Source: an uncultured Chthoniobacterales bacterium
GTDB taxonomy: Bacteria; Verrucomicrobiota; Verrucomicrobiia; Chthoniobacterales; CAKUMP01
Assembly: GCA_934667795.1 (NCBI GenBank)
Contig: CAKUMP010000002.1
Coordinates: 1-40,321 of the forward strand
Direction: 5' to 3'
DNA length: 40,321 nucleotides
The notes beneath the pieces were generated by a model. That model searched no databases, was not told the origin of the DNA, and worked only from the letters and a program-made list of their open reading frames with translations. A program made the translations under genes and the position numbers. Each line of letters opens with the position of its first letter. Within the stretch, counting starts at the first letter, position 1. Positions 31,936-40,321 of this stretch are shown here, piece after piece.

Positions 31936-34158
31936 TTATTTTAGGGGTGCGTCAGGTGAAGGGTCGGGTTCCGGGCGGAAAACGACTGCCCCGAGGGGAG
32001 GAAGGACAACTTCGATCGAATAGGCCTGCCCCTGCCAGGGAATAGGGTCGGCCGTGGAACCCCCAAGGTTGCCAACGTTTGATCCATCATAAAGCGCCGA
32101 ATCCGTATTGAGCACTTCCTGGTAAAAGCCCGGAAGCGGAACGCCAACACGATAGGAGTCACGGACGACCGGCGTGGCATTTAATAAAACGACCAGTGGC
32201 GACCCGGATCGGGATTTTCGAAGAAAAGAAAAGACGGAGTTGGCAGAATCGTGCAGGTCAATCCATTCAAACCCTTCAGAGTCGTGGTCGCTTTCATGCA
32301 ACGATGGCTCCCGACGATACAACGCATTGAGGTCGGCAATCAGACGCGAAATCCCTTGATGACGCGCATGCGACAGCAAATGCCAGTCGAGGCTCTGGTT
32401 GTGATTCCATTCTGCAAATTGTGCAAATTCTCCACCCTGGAAAAGCAGTTTTTTCCCGGGATGTAAAAACATCCACCCGAAGAAAAGCCGAAGGTTGGCA
32501 AATTTCTGCCAAAGATCACCAGGCATTTTCTGAATCAAAGAGTTTTTCCCATGCACGACCTCATCATGGCTCAAGACCAGAATGAAATTTTCATGAAAAG
32601 CATAAATGAGGGAAAAAGTCATATCCCCGTGATGGTAACACCGATGCACAGGATCTTTTTCAATGTACTGCAACGAATCGTTCATCCACCCCATGTTCCA
32701 TTTGAACCCGAAACCGAGGCCGCCAAGGTAGGTGGGCTGTGTTACCCCCTGCCAGGCAGTGGATTCTTCCGCCATGGTCAAAATGCCCGGAAAACGCGCG
32801 TAACAATGTTCGTTCAGTTCCTTGAGAAACTGGATGGCTCCCAGGTTTTCACGCCCCCCATGGATATTCGGAATCCAGGCACCATTTTCTCTGGAATAAT
32901 CCAGATAAAGCATCGAGGCAACCGCATCGACCCGAAGCCCATCAATGTGATATTGATCCAGCCAGAAGAGTGCATTTGCGATAAGAAAATTGCGCACTTC
33001 GTGCCGATCGTAGTTAAAAATGAGCGTTCCCCAGTCCTGGTGTTCGCCCTGACGCGGGTCTGCATGTTCATAGAGGTGGGACCCGTCAAAACGCGCCAGC
33101 CCATGCGCGTCTTTCGGGAAATGCGCAGGAACCCAGTCCATCAAAACCCCAATCCCGTTCTGATGACAAAGATCAATGAACGCACGAAAGTCATCCGGGG
33201 ATCCAAAACGGCTGGTCGGCGCATAATATCCCGTGACCTGGTACCCCCAGGAACCGTCAAATGGATGCTCCGCTACCCCCATGAGCTCAATATGCGTAAA
33301 ACCAAGTTCCTTGACATAAGGAATCAGGCGTTCCCCAAGCTCAGACCAGGTGAGCCATCGGTTGTTTTCATCCGGAACACGCGCCCAGGATCCAGGATGC
33401 ATTTCATAGATGCTGATCGGCTCCCGATGCGGTTCCGCTTGCAGGCGTTTTTCCATCCAGGCGTCATCATTCCATTTATACTGAGAAAGGTCATAAACCA
33501 GGGATGCGGTCTGCAGCCCGTGCTGACTAAAAAAGGCAAATGGGTCGCTTTTTAATAAAACTTCCCCGTCTTTTGTCCGGATCTCAAATTTGTAATGAGT
33601 ATGGACAGGAACATCAGGGATGAAAATTTCCCAGACGCCGGCATTGATACGATTTCGCATGGGGTGGATGCGTCCATCCCATTGGTTAAAATCGGCAACG
33701 ACGCTGACACGAGAAGCATTGGGTGCCCAGACGGAAAAATGAACGCCCGTGGTTTTTCCAATAGAAATGATTTGTGCTCCGAATTTGCGATAAAGTTCCA
33801 GTTGGGTCCCTTCACAAAAAAGATACAGGTCGGTTTCTGTAAGCACAGGGGGGAAAGAAAACGGGTCCTGTATTTCCTGCGAACTGCCGTCAGGAAAATG
33901 AAGTCTCAAGCGGTAAGAAACAGGCGTTTTAGAGTCAATGGAAAGTAAAAACACCCCGGAAGATGACGCGCGATGCATTGGCAGTTCCTTGCCATGGGTA
34001 TCATCCAGCACTTCCACTTTACTTGCAGAAGGTTGAAATGTCCGGATAATCTGATGGTTTTCCTGACCAGGGTGTTGGCCAAGATAACAAAACGGATCCG
34101 GATGTCGGGCTTGTTCCAACCAGGTGATATCTTGGGGCGAATCGGGTGCCTGCCTCAT
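31936..34158 (-). CDS. glgB: 1,4-alpha-glucan branching enzyme
   Basis: 740 aa from the ATG at 34158, in line with about 730 in E. coli; an in-frame TTG at 34197 would add 13 residues. Numbering from that TTG: N1 domain ~25-115, CBM48 ~150-235 (HFSVWAPNASRVSVVADFNQ), then the GH13 barrel with nucleophile D424 (GLRVDAVASMLYLDYSR), acid/base E477 (TMAEEST) and transition-state Asp D545 (SHDEVVHGK). It creates alpha-1,6 branches in glycogen in the cytoplasm. No other glycogen gene is adjacent; instead a sensor kinase and regulator follow closely. A TATACT box lies 5 bp before the ATG, with no good Shine-Dalgarno. Confidence 0.96.
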   Translation of the reverse strand: MRQAPDSPQDITWLEQARHPDPFCYLGQHPGQENHQIIRTFQPSASKVEVLDDTHGKELPMHRASSSGVFLLSIDSKTPVSYRLRLHFPDGSSQEIQDPFSFPPVLTETDLYLFCEGTQLELYRKFGAQIISIGKTTGVHFSVWAPNASRVSVVADFNQWDGRIHPMRNRINAGVWEIFIPDVPVHTHYKFEIRTKDGEVLLKSDPFAFFSQHGLQTASLVYDLSQYKWNDDAWMEKRLQAEPHREPISIYEMHPGSWARVPDENNRWLTWSELGERLIPYVKELGFTHIELMGVAEHPFDGSWGYQVTGYYAPTSRFGSPDDFRAFIDLCHQNGIGVLMDWVPAHFPKDAHGLARFDGSHLYEHADPRQGEHQDWGTLIFNYDRHEVRNFLIANALFWLDQYHIDGLRVDAVASMLYLDYSRENGAWIPNIHGGRENLGAIQFLKELNEHCYARFPGILTMAEESTAWQGVTQPTYLGGLGFGFKWNMGWMNDSLQYIEKDPVHRCYHHGDMTFSLIYAFHENFILVLSHDEVVHGKNSLIQKMPGDLWQKFANLRLFFGWMFLHPGKKLLFQGGEFAQFAEWNHNQSLDWHLLSHARHQGISRLIADLNALYRREPSLHESDHDSEGFEWIDLHDSANSVFSFLRKSRSGSPLVVLLNATPVVRDSYRVGVPLPGFYQEVLNTDSALYDGSNVGNLGGSTADPIPWQGQAYSIEVVLPPLGAVVFRPEPDPSPDAPLK

Positions 34159-34386
34159 ATAAAAGTATAACCTACCGAAACCCGCTCGCGGAGGCAATCT
34201 AATTCAGGAGGGCGGCGGCACATCGCTCTAAAAATCTGGCTGAAAAGTGTCTCAACCCTCCCAAATTAACAAAAATGCGGGGGGAGGCTTTTAATTTGAT
34301 TGGAATATGGATGGTAATTGTTATATTGACGGAATATATTCAGAGAAATTAAGTGTAACCTGACAAGAAAAACCGATTTTGAAGTT

Positions 34387-37300
34387 ATGATTCCCCTGGT
34401 AAAATTGAAAACGATGTATAAGCAATGGATTGGATGTGGGCGGGCGTTAACGGCTGCAGCAGGGCTGATGGTGATAGCATTTGGTATGCCGACGGAGGCG
34501 TATGGGCAGGCAGCGACGGTGCTGGCACAGGGGCAGGATCAGTTCAATGCGGGTCAATATGAGGAAGCGGCACAGACGTTTGAGAATCTGGTGAAAAACT
34601 ACCAGACTTCTGAACTGCGTCCGCAGGCAGAGATGCAGGCGGGGTATGCGTATTTCCTTGCAGGAGATTATGATAAGGCGATCGGGTTTCTGAAACCCTT
34701 GACCGATCCTAAAGCGATTGCTCCGGAGGCCATTATTGAAATTGCTTATAGTTTATTAGGTCAGGCAACCGCTGCAAAAGCATCCCAGTTGGAAGATGGC
34801 AGCGATGAACAGACGAAATTGTTTGAACAGGCGATCAAGGAATACGATGCGTATTTAAATAAATACCCAAGGAAACCGGAAAATGAACAGGCGTTGTACG
34901 GACGCGCATTTTCGCATTTTCGTTTGAATAATTATGAGGGTGCAATCAAGGATTTGCAGCAGGCGGTACAGGAATTTTCCAAAAGTCGGACGATTTTAAG
35001 CAGTAAATACCTCCTGGGACTGGCGCACATGGCGCAAGCCGGAGCAGAGTTACAGAAGGATAACTCCGCGGCCGCCCTGGAACAATATACAGAAGGCGAA
35101 AAGGTCTTTCAGGAAATTATCACGGATGGCTCAAGCGCGGCATTGGCAAATGATGCGTTGTTTCAGTTAGGAGAAATTTACTTTAATCGTGGGGCATTGG
35201 CAGGAGAAACGGGTGGTGCGGAAGCATTTGCGCAAGCAGTGGAATATTTTCGTGCTGTGAAGGGGAAAGAGGAAATGGTGGCGGTACAGCAGAAACTGGT
35301 GGAAGAAATCCGGGCGTCCAAGCCGGAAGCAATTCGTTCCAGAAATGAGGCGCGTATTCGAGAAGTGCAGCGACAGGACGAACAGGAGTCGGCCAAACTC
35401 GTGGAATTACAGGAAAAAGACGATCAGACGCTGGAAGCGAAGTTGAAAATCGCACAGGTTTTTTATCAGCAAGGGGATTATGATGCGACTCGGGTTCTGG
35501 TTCAGTATCTGAAACCATTTCTCGATGGAGATCTCCAGAAAGAACGCGCGGATTACTTTTTGACGATCAGTTATGCCTTGCAAGGGATGGTGGATCAGGC
35601 GGTGGAGCGGTATGAAGCATTTCAATCTACTTATCAGAATTCAGAAATTGCGGACAATCTCCCGTTCAGCATGGGGAGCATGTATCTGGCACTGGGCCAG
35701 GCAGGAGAAGCGATTCCCTATTTCCAGAAACAAATGGAAATGTATCCGAACTCTCCACTGGCAAGCCTGACCACTGTGCAAATGGCCAGCGCACAGGTCC
35801 AGTTGCAGCAATATGAGGAAGCACTCAAAACATTTCAGGATTATCTGAATGCTAATCCAAATGCGCCAAAAGAGGTGCGCGCTCAGGCAGAATTCGGAAT
35901 TTCAGAAATTTATCGTAATACCGCAAAATGGGATGAAGCTATCGCGCAATACAAAAAAATACGCTCCGACTTCGCAGACCAGGCAGATCAGGTCAAATAT
36001 TCCGATTTCTGGATCGGGTATGCCTACATGCAGAAAGCAGATTTAGCCAATGGAAAAAAGGAACTGGCCGCATTTGTCCAGAAAGTTCCGGATGATAAAG
36101 AATTAACTCCAATGGCAATGTTCTGGTTAGCTCAGACAGAAGCCGCTTTGGGAGAAACAGAGGCCGCATTAAATCGCTATGCGGAACTGTCAGAAAAATT
36201 TCCGGAAACGGAAGTCGCTTCCTATGCATTCTTCCGACGCGCGGACATCTATGGCGCAGCACAAAATTACGACCAGATGGTGGCAGTTTTACAAGAATTT
36301 GCGGAAAAATATCCTGAAGATCCGAACCTGTTTGCGTCATACGATTTGATGTTCCAGACGTATCAAGGGACAGAGCGGTATGATGAAGCGATTGCTGCGC
36401 TGAATAGTTTTGTCGAAAAACATGGGGAGAATCCAAATGCAGCAAAAGCCTTGTTGCAGATCAGTAATGCGGAGCGGGATCAGGCCAATCGGATTGGCCG
36501 GTATGTCGTTTTGGATGAAGAACAGCGGGCAGCCTGGCAGAAACACGTGGATGCCAGTCTGGCAAGTGCGGAAACGGTATTGGAAAAATTCCCGGAAAGC
36601 GAAGAAGTCGCGCTGGTCTTGCAGTCCTTGTTGCTGACTCAGCGTTTACAAGTCGTTTCTGCCTTAAAATCCGCAGAACAGGTGGAACAGTATTTTGCTG
36701 CATTGGCAGAAAAATATGCGGATAAACCCACGGCACAAAGCAAGATCTTGTTTACGCAGGCAGCGTATATTTATGACGGCCAGCCGGAAAAAGCGATTGA
36801 AGTAATGACTGCGGCATATAATCCGGAGTTACGCTTTGCGCCGGAGGATCTGGATTTGTTTGGGAATGCCTTAATTGCGAGCAATCAATTGGATAAAGCG
36901 GCGGAAGTTTATCAGAAAATTGCGACGGACTTTCCGAATCCGCCGGGACTGGAATACAACATGGCGCCATTGGATATCCAGCAGGCGCAGTCGATTGCGT
37001 TATTTGGGCAGGGGAAAATTGCGCAGGTGAGGGGAGATTCGCAGGTTGCGACGGAGACGTTTGAGAAATTGCAGCAAATGTACCCTTGGTCGCCGAAGAT
37101 CATGGAAGCGATTTACGGGATAGCGGAAGGGGATGCGAAAAACGGGAAATTTGATGAAGCGCTTGCCGGGGTGGTGAAAGTGATTCAATCGCGGAATGCG
37201 GATGTGGGGATTCGTGGGAAAGCGATGCTGCTTGGAGGAGAGATCCGTGAGAAGCAGAATGATTTACCGGGAGCGGCAGATTATTATGTGAAAATTGCTT

Positions 37301-37521
37301 TATTGTATGCGGAAGCAGAAAAAGAAGCAATGGAAGGACTGTGGAAAGGTGCTCAGATTTACGAAAAATTGTCGGCAGGCGAAACGGATCCAACGAAGAA
37401 GTCAGATTACCGGAAACGGGCACAGGCTGCTTATAATACGTTAGCATCGCGTTACCCTGCATCCCCCCATGCGGAGGAAGCAAAAAGTAAGGCTGCCAGC
37501 CTGGCGCCAGCCGCTGGGTAG
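34387..37521 (+). CDS. Large exported tetratricopeptide-repeat protein
   Basis: 1044 aa from ATG 34387; ATG 34414 is an alternative. Residues about 18-41 are a signal peptide (ALTAAAGLMVIAFGM ... AYGQA). The rest is a superhelix of TPR/Sel1-like pairs about 34-38 residues long (GQDQFNAGQYEEAAQTFENL, GYAYFLAGDYDKAIGFL, AIKEYDAYLNKYP, FAQAVEYFRAVK, AYNTLASRYPASPHAEEA). The pattern with YP turns resembles BamD/YbgF-like periplasmic TPR proteins, but it is far longer. A scaffold for envelope or secretion complexes is plausible, not proven. The upstream 189 bp hold a C/G-rich hairpin (34257-34287) and no clear promoter. nth follows 9 bp later. Confidence 0.88.
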   Translation: MIPLVKLKTMYKQWIGCGRALTAAAGLMVIAFGMPTEAYGQAATVLAQGQDQFNAGQYEEAAQTFENLVKNYQTSELRPQAEMQAGYAYFLAGDYDKAIGFLKPLTDPKAIAPEAIIEIAYSLLGQATAAKASQLEDGSDEQTKLFEQAIKEYDAYLNKYPRKPENEQALYGRAFSHFRLNNYEGAIKDLQQAVQEFSKSRTILSSKYLLGLAHMAQAGAELQKDNSAAALEQYTEGEKVFQEIITDGSSAALANDALFQLGEIYFNRGALAGETGGAEAFAQAVEYFRAVKGKEEMVAVQQKLVEEIRASKPEAIRSRNEARIREVQRQDEQESAKLVELQEKDDQTLEAKLKIAQVFYQQGDYDATRVLVQYLKPFLDGDLQKERADYFLTISYALQGMVDQAVERYEAFQSTYQNSEIADNLPFSMGSMYLALGQAGEAIPYFQKQMEMYPNSPLASLTTVQMASAQVQLQQYEEALKTFQDYLNANPNAPKEVRAQAEFGISEIYRNTAKWDEAIAQYKKIRSDFADQADQVKYSDFWIGYAYMQKADLANGKKELAAFVQKVPDDKELTPMAMFWLAQTEAALGETEAALNRYAELSEKFPETEVASYAFFRRADIYGAAQNYDQMVAVLQEFAEKYPEDPNLFASYDLMFQTYQGTERYDEAIAALNSFVEKHGENPNAAKALLQISNAERDQANRIGRYVVLDEEQRAAWQKHVDASLASAETVLEKFPESEEVALVLQSLLLTQRLQVVSALKSAEQVEQYFAALAEKYADKPTAQSKILFTQAAYIYDGQPEKAIEVMTAAYNPELRFAPEDLDLFGNALIASNQLDKAAEVYQKIATDFPNPPGLEYNMAPLDIQQAQSIALFGQGKIAQVRGDSQVATETFEKLQQMYPWSPKIMEAIYGIAEGDAKNGKFDEALAGVVKVIQSRNADVGIRGKAMLLGGEIREKQNDLPGAADYYVKIALLYAEAEKEAMEGLWKGAQIYEKLSAGETDPTKKSDYRKRAQAAYNTLASRYPASPHAEEAKSKAASLAPAAG

Positions 37522-37530
37522 GGCGCAGGT

Positions 37531-38220
37531 ATGAGAAAAAAGGAGAAAACTCTCCATATTATTCGAGTCCTGAAGGATACGTATCCGGATGCACATTGCG
37601 AACTGGATTTCGAAAATCCATTAGAGTTATTGATCGCAACGATATTGTCTGCCCAATGCACGGATGCCAGGGTCAATATGGTGACCAAAAAACTGTTCCA
37701 GCGGTTTCGATCTGCAAAAGAATATGCGGAAAGTACGCAGGAGGAGATGGAAGAACTGGTGCACTCGACCGGGTTTTACCGGAATAAGGCGAAAAATATC
37801 CGGGCGATGGCACAGGAACTCGTGGATAAGTACGGGGGAGAAGTGCCACGGAGTATGGAAGAATTAAATGCGTTGCCGGGCGTGGGGCGAAAGACCGCCA
37901 ATGTGGTTTTGGGGAATGCTTTTGATATCCATGTCGGCGTGGTTGTAGATACCCATGTGATGCGTCTGGCGACACGATTCGGGATCACAAAAGTCGAAGG
38001 GGCAGAGAAAATTGAAAAGGATTTGATGAAACTGGTCCCCCGACAGGAGTGGACATTATTCAGCCATCTTTTGATCTGGCATGGGCGTCGACGTTGTACT
38101 GCCAGAAAGCCGGATTGCGGACAATGCGAAATTTATGCTTATTGTGCACGCGTGGGAGTACGGGAGCAGCGCGGAAGGGAACGGGACAATAGGACAGGGG
38201 AAGAAATTTTTAAAAAATAA
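37531..38220 (+). CDS. nth: Endonuclease III
   Basis: 229 aa. Helix-hairpin-helix LNALPGVGRKTANVVLGNAF carries the catalytic lysine K121, and VVVDTHVMRLATRFG the catalytic D140. The [4Fe-4S] cluster ligands are C189-x6-C196-x2-C199-x5-C205, as in E. coli Nth. It is a bifunctional DNA glycosylase/AP lyase that removes oxidised pyrimidines in base excision repair. The ATG is 9 bp after the TPR gene stop and its own stop lies 16 bp before the FAD oxidase, so the three are probably co-transcribed, though their functions are not obviously linked. No irregularity is seen. Confidence 0.97.
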   Translation: MRKKEKTLHIIRVLKDTYPDAHCELDFENPLELLIATILSAQCTDARVNMVTKKLFQRFRSAKEYAESTQEEMEELVHSTGFYRNKAKNIRAMAQELVDKYGGEVPRSMEELNALPGVGRKTANVVLGNAFDIHVGVVVDTHVMRLATRFGITKVEGAEKIEKDLMKLVPRQEWTLFSHLLIWHGRRRCTARKPDCGQCEIYAYCARVGVREQRGRERDNRTGEEIFKK

Positions 38221-38236
38221 CTGTGGAGAAAAACAG

Positions 38237-39628
38237 ATGAGTGAATGGATTCAAAAACTGAAACAAAAGTTAGAAGCATTCGGGGAGGGAAGGGTTTCGG
38301 ATCGGGAAGAAGATTTGCTGGCAAATAGTGGGGATAAATGGTTTGCAACCGGACGTCCGGAGGTAGTGGTTTATCCGGAAAGCACGGAGGAGGTGGTGCA
38401 GGTCATGAAATTTTCCAAAGAACATGACGTGGTGGTGACGACACGGGGTGCGGGAGTGGGGTATGTGGGTGGGTGTGTACCGGTCAAGGGCGGGATTGTT
38501 TTATCGATGATACGAATGAAGCGTATTTTGGAAATCAATGTGGAAGATGGGGTGGCGGTGGTGGAGCCGGGCGTGATTACCGGGGATTTACAGGACGCGG
38601 TTCGGGCACTGGGATGGTTTTACCCACCGGATCCGGCGAGCATTCGGGAGTGCAGTATCGGAGGGAATATTGCAACCAATGCAGGCGGCCCGCATTGTTT
38701 GAAATATGGAGTGACCCGTCCCTATGTGCTGGGGCTGGAAGTGGTCCTGGCGGATGGAACGGTGGTGCAGGCAGGTGGACGGACACATAAAAATAAAAGC
38801 GGATTTGATCTGGTCGGGATTTTTGTAGGCTCGGAAGGGATGTTGGGAGTGGTGACAAAAGCCATTTTGCGGATTATTCCTCATCCTCCTACACGCTCGG
38901 CGGTATCGGTTGGTTTTGCCGATATGCGACTGGCGGCTGCGGCTGTCCAGAAAGTTTTTTCCGGTGGATTTCTGCCGTCTGCCCTGGAAATTGCAGATGC
39001 ATTTACTTTACAGGCAGCACGAAACTACTTAGGCGCAGATTCGATCCCGGAAGGAGATGCCCATTTAATTGTCGAAATTGACGGGCACGAGGAAAGTGTG
39101 GCTTCGGAGATCCAGAAGTTAGTCCGGATTGTACAGGACGCGGGTGGGATCAAACCCACGGTGGCACAGGGAGATCAGGCATGTGAGGCATTCTGGAAAA
39201 TGCGTCGGGAGTATAGTTATTCCTTACGGGCGACCGGGTTGATCAAGTTAAATGAGGATATCACGGTCCCGCGGAGTTGTCTGGTGCCGCTCATAGAGCT
39301 TGCGGAAAGATTATATAAGGAATCCGGCCATGCGGTGGCATGTTTTGGACATGCGGGCGATGGGAATATTCATGTCAATATAATGGTAGATGGCTATGAG
39401 GATCCGGAAGTGCGGAAACAGGTAGAAGGGGTGCTGGATCAGTTATTTGAACAGGTGGTGAAATGGGGGGGCGCCATCAGCGGGGAACATGGAATTGGAA
39501 TTGCAAAAAAACGCTGGTGGGCAAAACTCGCCGCTACCGGAGTCGAGGATCTGCATCAACGCCTGAAATGGGCACTCGATCCTGAAGATCGATTAAATCC
39601 CGGGAAATTTATCGAAAAATCAGATTGA
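38237..39628 (+). CDS. FAD-binding oxidase of the GlcD / D-lactate dehydrogenase type
   Basis: 463 aa from the ATG at 38237, which has a GGAG eight nt upstream; a longer frame upstream would overlap nth and is rejected. Residues ~35-215 form the PCMH-type FAD domain (RPEVVVYPESTEEVVQVMKF, TTRGAGVGYVGGCVPVKGGI, SIGGNIATNAGGPHCLKYG). The C-terminal FAD-oxidase domain has ACFGHAGDGNIHVNIM and GAISGEHGIGIAKKRWW, the two His-containing signatures of the glycolate/D-lactate oxidase family. Substrate is a 2-hydroxyacid such as glycolate or D-lactate; without GlcE/GlcF beside it glycolate oxidase activity is not assured. Cytoplasmic or membrane-associated. Confidence 0.92.
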   Translation: MSEWIQKLKQKLEAFGEGRVSDREEDLLANSGDKWFATGRPEVVVYPESTEEVVQVMKFSKEHDVVVTTRGAGVGYVGGCVPVKGGIVLSMIRMKRILEINVEDGVAVVEPGVITGDLQDAVRALGWFYPPDPASIRECSIGGNIATNAGGPHCLKYGVTRPYVLGLEVVLADGTVVQAGGRTHKNKSGFDLVGIFVGSEGMLGVVTKAILRIIPHPPTRSAVSVGFADMRLAAAAVQKVFSGGFLPSALEIADAFTLQAARNYLGADSIPEGDAHLIVEIDGHEESVASEIQKLVRIVQDAGGIKPTVAQGDQACEAFWKMRREYSYSLRATGLIKLNEDITVPRSCLVPLIELAERLYKESGHAVACFGHAGDGNIHVNIMVDGYEDPEVRKQVEGVLDQLFEQVVKWGGAISGEHGIGIAKKRWWAKLAATGVEDLHQRLKWALDPEDRLNPGKFIEKSD

Positions 39629-39665
39629 GTTGCCAAAAACTCAGGAAAAATGATAGAATAAAAAA

Positions 39666-40034
39666 ATGGGGACATTGCACAGGGATGAGCGTATCGACAG
39701 CTTACCCAGACAATTCAAAATTATTGGATTTTCCATATCGGAATATGATTCGGAATTAATTAATTTAATTGCGGACCAATTGAGGCATCGTGGCATTCGC
39801 GCAAACCGGGCAGAAGTTCTGAAACTGGCATTACGCTCGTTTGATGTCGATCAGGAGGGACTGGAAGAGTTGTATCAGGAACTGCGCAGTGAAAAACGTC
39901 AAAGCGTGAAAAAACAAAAACCCGGGAAGGCAAAGACAGAAGTTTCCTCGTCTGTTGTGGAAGATGAAGCCCCTGAAGAAGCTTTCGAAGAAACCGCTCC
40001 CGCCTTCGAAGCTCCCGGCCCCGGCGCAGATTAA
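39666..40034 (+). CDS. Small ribbon-helix-helix-like protein
   Basis: 122 aa. Residues ~15-60 (FSISEYDSELINLIADQLRH, then RANRAEVLKLALRSF) have the strand-helix-helix pattern of CopG/MetJ-type DNA-binding proteins, in particular the (S/N)R.EVL..AL motif of the second helix. The rest is a charged region (SEKRQSVKKQKPGKAK) and an acidic, Ala/Pro/Glu-rich tail of low complexity. It begins 37 bp after the FAD oxidase with only a weak GGAAA upstream. It could be a repressor or a chromosome-associated protein; no partner toxin gene is next to it within the window. Similarity is by pattern only, so moderate confidence. Confidence 0.6.
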   Translation: MGTLHRDERIDSLPRQFKIIGFSISEYDSELINLIADQLRHRGIRANRAEVLKLALRSFDVDQEGLEELYQELRSEKRQSVKKQKPGKAKTEVSSSVVEDEAPEEAFEETAPAFEAPGPGAD

Positions 40035-40066
40035 TTTGATGGAAGCGCATGGGCGTACCGACCCCT

Positions 40067-40130
40067 GGGAGCGCCAACATCCCCGTCGGCAGACCCATTT
40101 GCTGGGAACGCCGATGTCCTCATCGGCAAG
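40067..40130. repeat. Two direct copies of the CGTCGGC repeat family
   Basis: GGGAGCGCCAACATCCCCGT then CGGCAG (40067-40092) and GGGAACGCCGATGTCCTCAT then CGGCAAG (40104-40130), 37 bp apart. They match the two reverse copies at 28675-28700 and 28727-28753. The rest of 40035-40321 shows no gene that I can support. Confidence 0.65.
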
Positions 40131-40321
40131 GTGGTTTTCCTATGTCTTGCGACCACGCGTTTATCGATTTGTCCTTAATCGGATCTACAGACCATTTTTA
40201 ACGATCCCTCTGTGAATCTAAACTGCCGTAGCTCGGCACAAGTCGTCCTAATAAACGTAGTTCATTCAAACAAACATGATTAGAAAGGGTTAAGTTTAAG
40301 TACCCCCCAATTACGGGGGAT

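Noticed and set aside
32551..33555. 334-codon open frame on the plus strand
   Set aside because: It lies wholly antisense to the glgB catalytic domain, and its composition is that of a shadow frame.
34257..34287. CCTCCC/GGGAGG hairpin followed by CTTTTAATTT as a terminator
   Set aside because: The loop is about 19 nt and no gene on the plus strand ends upstream; may be chance.
40067..40130. Two ~27-bp repeats 10 bp apart that could suggest a CRISPR array
   Set aside because: Only two imperfect copies with an 11-bp gap, and the same unit occurs elsewhere in pairs; no cas genes in the window.
39955..40215. 86-codon frame at the right end
   Set aside because: Overlaps the RHH-like gene out of frame and continues across two repeat copies.

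Overview
The window looks like chromosomal DNA of a Gram-negative bacterium, most likely a Verrucomicrobiota member of the Opitutae/Puniceicoccales type. This placement is inferred from a combination of traits: a PEP-CTERM exosortase substrate beside a LacI regulator, a GspG-like pilin with a FTLIELLVVI leader, an RND efflux pair, a bacterial Yellow/royal-jelly-like protein, and several families of short palindromic intergenic repeats. No rRNA, tRNA, CRISPR array, insertion sequence or phage gene was found. Almost every stretch is coding. The largest gene-free stretch (28260-28827) is packed with repeats and ends in a strong terminator.

Layout. 1-693: 3' end of an M14 zinc carboxypeptidase. 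702-2190: an AbiEi/AbiEii type IV toxin-antitoxin pair with a 13-bp inverted repeat at its promoter. 2295-7645 (minus): a carbohydrate-related operon made of a PEP-CTERM surface protein, a shrunken LamG-like secreted peptide, a large secreted GH42-like glycosidase and a cytoplasmic alpha/alpha-barrel protein. A divergent LacI regulator (7698-8774) shares a palindromic operator with the operon at 7666-7682. 8829-9416: an RclC/DUF417 membrane protein, whose stop codon overlaps that of convergent pepF (9413-11287) inside one hairpin. 11394-15927 (minus): an RND efflux pump and its membrane fusion protein, with no outer-membrane channel gene nearby. 16146-16589: a YbgC-type thioesterase.

16726-19826 (plus): two overlapping glycosyltransferase genes. 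The first carries a degenerate second copy of its own N-terminal domain. 19919-20254: an orphan HPt phosphotransfer protein. 20460-22058 (minus): the NAD(P)HX repair enzyme Nnr. 22137-26801 (minus): a secreted unknown protein, a DUF2339 polytopic membrane protein and an MRJP/Yellow-like secreted protein. 26928-28259 (plus): an APC amino-acid permease.

28828-34158 (minus): a pilin gene preceded by a recognisable promoter and an 11-bp-period tandem repeat typical of OmpR/PhoB-type regulators. Just upstream lie exactly such a response regulator and its histidine kinase, which overlap each other and follow glgB (glycogen branching enzyme) by 16 bp. 34387-40034 (plus): a large exported TPR protein, endonuclease III, a GlcD-type FAD oxidase and a small ribbon-helix-helix-like protein.

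The observations most worth follow-up are the LacI-operator-controlled glycosidase operon (whose GH42-like enzyme seems to lack the usual acid/base Glu), the glgB-kinase-regulator-pilin arrangement with a candidate binding site, the internal domain duplication in the glycosyltransferase, the AbiE operator, and the intergenic repeat families. Everything here comes from reading the sequence and from memory of protein families. No database search was possible.
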